Below are positions 41,888-45,195 of a DNA stretch of 45,195 nt, in pieces. The first letter of the stretch is position 1, and every line of letters begins with the position of its first letter. The position numbers and the translations under genes are program-made. The notes beneath the pieces were generated by a model. It was not told the origin of the DNA, made no database searches, and saw only the letters and a list, made by a program, of their open reading frames with translations. This stretch comes from Actinomycetes bacterium (lineage in GTDB: Bacteria > Actinomycetota > Actinomycetes > Propionibacteriales > Propionibacteriaceae): contig JAEXCA010000249.1 of the NCBI GenBank assembly GCA_023393755.1, forward strand, positions 1 to 45,195. The letters run 5' to 3'.

Positions 41888-43024
41888 TCAGTTCGCGTAC
41901 CTGCGCAGCACGCCCTTGGCTGCGGTGAGGATCATCATTTCGTCGGTGCCGCCGCTGATCCGATCGACCCGTAGGTCGCGCCAGATCCGCTGGATGCGAT
42001 GGTCGCCGGCCACCGAGACGCCGCCCATCACCTGCATCGCGTCGTCGACCACGGAGAAGGCCGCGTTCACGCAGTAGTACTTGCACATCGCCGCCTCGGC
42101 CGAACTCATCTCGCCGGTGTCGTAGTGCCAGGCCGCCTCGTAGACCATGTTCTTCATCGCGTTGAGCTTGATCGCCATCTCGCAGAACTTGAGCTGGTTG
42201 AGCTGGAAGCGTCCGATCGGCTTGCCGAACTGGACCCGGGCGTTGGCGTAGCGGGCGGCGTCCTCGAAGGCCGACAGGGCGACCCCGTAGTCGCTGGCCG
42301 CGACCAGGAACCGCTCGAAGTCGAAGTCCTTGATGCCCCGGTTGAAGCCGTTGCCCTCGCGACCGAAGATGTCCGACTCCGACAGTTCGACGTTGTCGAG
42401 GTAGACGTCGGAGCAGCTGTCCATCCGCAGGCCCAGCTTCTCCAGCGGCTCGACCCGGACGCCGGGCAGGCTCATGTCGAGGAAGAACTCGGTGAAGCAG
42501 TCGGGGTCGTCGGCATTGCGGGCCATCACCACCAGGTACGGCACGTACCTCGACGAGGTGATGAAGGTCTTGTGGCCGTTGAGGTAGATCCTGCCATCGC
42601 GGCGGGTGTAGTTGGTCTTCAGGCTGCCGACATCGGAACCGGCGCCGGGCTCGGTGCAGGCGGAGTTCCAGATCTGCTTGCCGGTGCCGACGTAGGCCAG
42701 CACCTTCTCGATCTGTTCGGGGGTGCCCTCACGCAGGATGGTGTCGAAGCAGGGCAGCTGGTACAGCACGTAGGTCGGCGCGCCCCAGCGTCCCAACTCC
42801 TCGTAGACCGCGGTCAACGTGACCAGACCGAGATCGAGACCGCCGTGCTCCTCCGGCAGCATGATCAGGTCGAAGCCCAGGTCGCACAGCGCCTTCACCC
42901 AGCGTTCGGGGTAGCTGTGGTTGGCCTCGCACTCGGCGAAGTAGGCCTCCCAGTTCTCCCGCTGCATCAGTTCGCGGACGTTGTCGACCAGCAGCTGCTG
43001 CTCGTCGTTGAGGCTGAAGTCCAT
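41888..43024 (-). CDS. caiA: Crotonobetainyl-CoA reductase-like acyl-CoA dehydrogenase CaiA
   Basis: A 378-residue acyl-CoA dehydrogenase-fold flavoprotein very like E. coli CaiA (380 residues). Shared stretches include RENWEAYFAEC, GAPTYVLYQLP, TEPGAGSDVGSLKTNYTRR, KLGLRMDSCSDV, DIFGREGNGFNRG and RDLRVDRISGGTDEM, the last holding the probable catalytic Glu. It reduces crotonobetainyl-CoA to gamma-butyrobetainyl-CoA in the carnitine pathway, taking electrons from FixAB. The ATG at 43024 has AAGGAG (43034-43039) 9 bases ahead. It lies 20 bases after the esterase gene. Confidence 0.95.
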   Translation of the reverse strand: MDFSLNDEQQLLVDNVRELMQRENWEAYFAECEANHSYPERWVKALCDLGFDLIMLPEEHGGLDLGLVTLTAVYEELGRWGAPTYVLYQLPCFDTILREGTPEQIEKVLAYVGTGKQIWNSACTEPGAGSDVGSLKTNYTRRDGRIYLNGHKTFITSSRYVPYLVVMARNADDPDCFTEFFLDMSLPGVRVEPLEKLGLRMDSCSDVYLDNVELSESDIFGREGNGFNRGIKDFDFERFLVAASDYGVALSAFEDAARYANARVQFGKPIGRFQLNQLKFCEMAIKLNAMKNMVYEAAWHYDTGEMSSAEAAMCKYYCVNAAFSVVDDAMQVMGGVSVAGDHRIQRIWRDLRVDRISGGTDEMMILTAAKGVLRRYAN

Positions 43025-43044
43025 TGTCGATCTCTCCTTGGTTG

Positions 43045-44031
43045 TTACTTGTCGTCGAGGGCGCGTCGCAGGAAGGCGCCACCGTGGGCCAGCGCGGTCG
43101 CGGCCGCGTCGAGCATCCGGGAGTTGTGCAGGAAGGCGTGCAGGACGCCGGGGAGGACCTCGTGGCTGCAGGGCACGCCGTGCTGCGTCAGCATCGCGGC
43201 GAGTGTGGCAGTGTCGTCGCGGAGCGGGTCGAGCTCCGCAGCCACGAGGTGGGTGGGCGGGATCCCCCGGCTGAGATCCGCGCTCAGACAGTCGACGTAC
43301 GGACTCCGCAGGTCGGCCGGGCCGGCCAGGTAGCAGTCGAGGTAGTACGCCAGATCGGCTTCGGTCAGGCCGTCCCACGGCCCGCCGAGCAGCCGGCGCG
43401 AACCGGAGTCGCGCAACCCGTACATGCCGTAGTAGAGCACCAGGCCGACGATGTCGACGCCGGGTTCGCCGGCGTCGGCCCGGTCCCGCAGCCACAGCGT
43501 GGTGGCCAGGCACATCGCGGCCCCGCCGCTGTCGCCGGCGAGGGCGAGCCGGGAGCCGTCCACCTGGTAGTCGGCCCCGGCCTCGCGCAGGTGCCGCGCC
43601 ACCGCGGCACACTGCTCGATCGCCACCGGGAACTTCGCTTCGGGTGACAGCGCGTAGTCGATGCCGACCACCGCCGCACCCGACTGCTCGGCGAGCACCC
43701 GCATGATCCGGTCGTGGGTGTCGAGGTCACCCACCACCCAGCCGCCACCGTGGACGTAGAGCACGACCGGCAGCACCTCGCCCGTCCGCGGCAGGTGGCA
43801 ACGGATCGCCACCGGCCCGTGCGGGGTCGGCACCTGCGCGTCGATGGTCTGCGCCATCGTCGGCCCGCCCTCGTTCCACCAGCGGCGTTCCCGGCGGTAC
43901 GCCTGCCGCTGCTGGTCGAGTCCGGCGTCGGTGGCATAGGCATCGGGCGCGAGTTCGGCGGACTTGTCCAGTACCGCCTTCATCTGCGCCGACACCCGTT
44001 CCAGGACGGGCAGCTGGTTGTGGGTGACCAT
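43045..44031 (-). CDS. HSL-family alpha/beta hydrolase (esterase)
   Basis: A 328-residue hormone-sensitive-lipase-type hydrolase. The oxyanion motif HGGGW is at 94-98, the nucleophile Ser168 in AGDSGGAA, the acid in ELDPLRDD near 267 and the His in PGVLHAFLH near 298, so the triad is complete. There is no signal peptide. The ATG at 44031 follows the transporter stop within 5 bases, with AAGGA overlapping that stop. No such gene belongs to the enterobacterial cai operon. It could release the acid substrate from an ester such as an acylcarnitine or another O-acyl compound; this is inference from position. A general acetyl esterase is the neutral description. Confidence 0.9.
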   Translation of the reverse strand: MVTHNQLPVLERVSAQMKAVLDKSAELAPDAYATDAGLDQQRQAYRRERRWWNEGGPTMAQTIDAQVPTPHGPVAIRCHLPRTGEVLPVVLYVHGGGWVVGDLDTHDRIMRVLAEQSGAAVVGIDYALSPEAKFPVAIEQCAAVARHLREAGADYQVDGSRLALAGDSGGAAMCLATTLWLRDRADAGEPGVDIVGLVLYYGMYGLRDSGSRRLLGGPWDGLTEADLAYYLDCYLAGPADLRSPYVDCLSADLSRGIPPTHLVAAELDPLRDDTATLAAMLTQHGVPCSHEVLPGVLHAFLHNSRMLDAAATALAHGGAFLRRALDDK

Positions 44032-44036
44032 GGTCC

Positions 44037-45195
44037 TTAGCTCGCTGCCTCGACCTCGACCAGTTCCTCCCGGGCGGCGTCGACCCGCGGGTACTTGCGC
44101 AGGTACAGCCACAGCACCAGGGAGAAGACGGCGGCGAGGATGGCCGAGACGATCAGGATCCAGAAGATCTGCTGGTAGGCGGCCGCGGTCACGTTGCCGG
44201 CGGCGTCCAGCTGCGAATCCATGATCGCGCCGAACCAGGTGCTGGAGAAGGTGTCGGGCAGGAAGCCGATCACCGACAGGATGCCGGTGGCCGCACCGAA
44301 GTGGCCCAGCGGCACCTTGCCCTCGGTCAGCTGGGCCGAGACGACCCCGAAGGCACCGTTGGCCACGAAGCCGAGCAGCACCACCAGGATGCAGGCGACC
44401 ACCATCACGGCCGGGCCGGTCGGCAGGTACATCATGACCAGCAGCGCACCGACGAAGATCAGCGAGCCGATCGCGATCACGATGGAGGGCCGGAACTTGT
44501 TGGCGATCTGGCCGAAGATCGGGCCGGACAGCAGGGTGATGCCGTAGTTGCGGATGTTGGCCACGATGGTGGTGGCAGCCAGCGAGACGCCCAGGATGCC
44601 GGTCATGTACGGCGTGGTGTAGGTGACGCCGGTGTAGTAGAAGTAGACGAAGAACAGCGACACCGCGGCGATCCAGACCACCGGGTCGCGGAACGCCCGG
44701 GTGAACTCGTTGAGCGAGAAGCCGCCCTCGGACTTGATCTCGCCGGCGAACTTCGGGATGAACAGCAGCGACAGGATGCCCAGGGTCAGGATCACGGCGC
44801 TGAGGAAGTACAGGTAGATCGAGACGCCGAGGTTCAGGTTCTCGCCGACGGCGGCGACGATGGCGGTCGAGACCAGGCCGATCAGCAGGCCGGCGACGCC
44901 GTAGATGCCGTAGGAGAGGCCGATCCGCTTGGGGTACTCGTCCTCCTTGGAGACCAGCCGGACGAGCTTGTAGCGCACGCCCCACCAGATCAGGATCGTG
45001 GTGACACCCATCAGAATGAAGACCGCGTACAGCACGGTCAGGCTGGGCAGCATCGCGTAGATGAAGGTCAGCACGGCCGTGGAGATGAAGCCGACCGACG
45101 ACAGCGTGCGCATCCGGATCTTGTCCGCCAGGATCCCGGAGGGGAGGTAGCAGATGAGGGCGGTGATCGCGTAGGCACCGAAGACGGCGCCCAGT
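44037..45195 (-). CDS. MFS transporter (5' end beyond window)
   Basis: At least 385 codons are present; the frame stays open to the right edge, so the N-terminus is missing. About nine to ten membrane helices are visible, with a GILADKIRMR loop (the conserved MFS loop after helix 2) near the edge and KFAGEIKSEGGFSLNEFTRAF as the central loop. The ending has a charged tail (REELVEVEAAS). It differs from the sugar-porter-like carrier in the same cluster and resembles the anion/organic acid MFS groups. It sits upstream of the esterase and caiA, only 5 bases from the former, so it is probably the entry or exit system of the pathway. Substrate unknown. Confidence 0.88.
   Translation of the reverse strand, partial: LGAVFGAYAITALICYLPSGILADKIRMRTLSSVGFISTAVLTFIYAMLPSLTVLYAVFILMGVTTILIWWGVRYKLVRLVSKEDEYPKRIGLSYGIYGVAGLLIGLVSTAIVAAVGENLNLGVSIYLYFLSAVILTLGILSLLFIPKFAGEIKSEGGFSLNEFTRAFRDPVVWIAAVSLFFVYFYYTGVTYTTPYMTGILGVSLAATTIVANIRNYGITLLSGPIFGQIANKFRPSIVIAIGSLIFVGALLVMMYLPTGPAVMVVACILVVLLGFVANGAFGVVSAQLTEGKVPLGHFGAATGILSVIGFLPDTFSSTWFGAIMDSQLDAAGNVTAAAYQQIFWILIVSAILAAVFSLVLWLYLRKYPRVDAAREELVEVEAAS

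Noticed and set aside
1..45195. tRNA, rRNA, CRISPR array, insertion sequence or prophage genes
   Set aside because: I looked through the intergenic regions and coding frames and saw no cloverleaf, regularly spaced repeats, transposase or phage protein.

Overview
The window is high-GC, densely packed DNA with many GTG/TTG starts and 1-10 base gene overlaps, typical of an actinobacterium. A sodium-pump type methylmalonyl-CoA decarboxylase/transcarboxylase module next to other fermentation and anaerobic-respiration genes makes Propionibacteriaceae the best guess. This is inference: there is no rRNA or marker gene in the window. I see no tRNA, rRNA, CRISPR array, insertion sequence or prophage gene.

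Left part (1-18.3 kb): a very large membrane-anchored Ig-like/fibronectin-III protein running off the left edge (1-4972, minus, TTG start); a four-gene sodium-translocating decarboxylase operon (mmdA, OadG-like, biotin carrier, OadB-like; 8655 down to 5146); a divergent alcohol dehydrogenase/aldehyde dehydrogenase pair (8872-11468); a small alarmone synthetase; a MerR/TipAS-type regulator divergent from a small unknown gene; and a copper pair, CopD-CtaG fusion plus P-type ATPase CopA (18282 down to 13856).

Middle (18.4-29.2 kb): a glucuronate-oligosaccharide utilisation locus. A minus-strand operon carries an ABC sugar importer, a GH115-like alpha-glucuronidase, an SDR oxidoreductase, an RraA-family aldolase-like protein and mannonate dehydratase. 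A divergent plus-strand operon carries a FadR-type regulator, a GH105-like unsaturated uronyl hydrolase and an IolB/KduI-fold isomerase. The shared 160-base intergenic region is full of palindromes. Together they would import uronic acid-decorated oligosaccharides, release the uronic acid in the cytoplasm and take it towards 2-keto-3-deoxygluconate. A MoxR-DUF58-DUF4129 operon of five overlapping genes follows (29279-33309).

Right part (33.4-45.2 kb, all minus): a carnitine-type cai/fix cluster closely resembling the enterobacterial proteins CaiA, CaiB, CaiC, FixA, FixB, FixC and FixX, but rearranged on one strand. Its CaiC-type CoA ligase is fused in frame to a MaoC-type hot-dog hydratase, which is the likely stand-in for the missing crotonase CaiD. 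Two MFS transporters and an HSL-family esterase replace CaiT and CaiE. The expected pathway is CoA activation and transfer (CaiC, CaiB), dehydration (MaoC domain) and reduction of the enoyl-CoA (CaiA), with electrons through FixABCX.

Convergent gene ends carry long palindromes (11489-11575, 13791-13831, 33341-33400). One of these repeat sequences recurs inside the caiC coding region, where it forms part of an extra protein segment; a similar case is suspected in copA.
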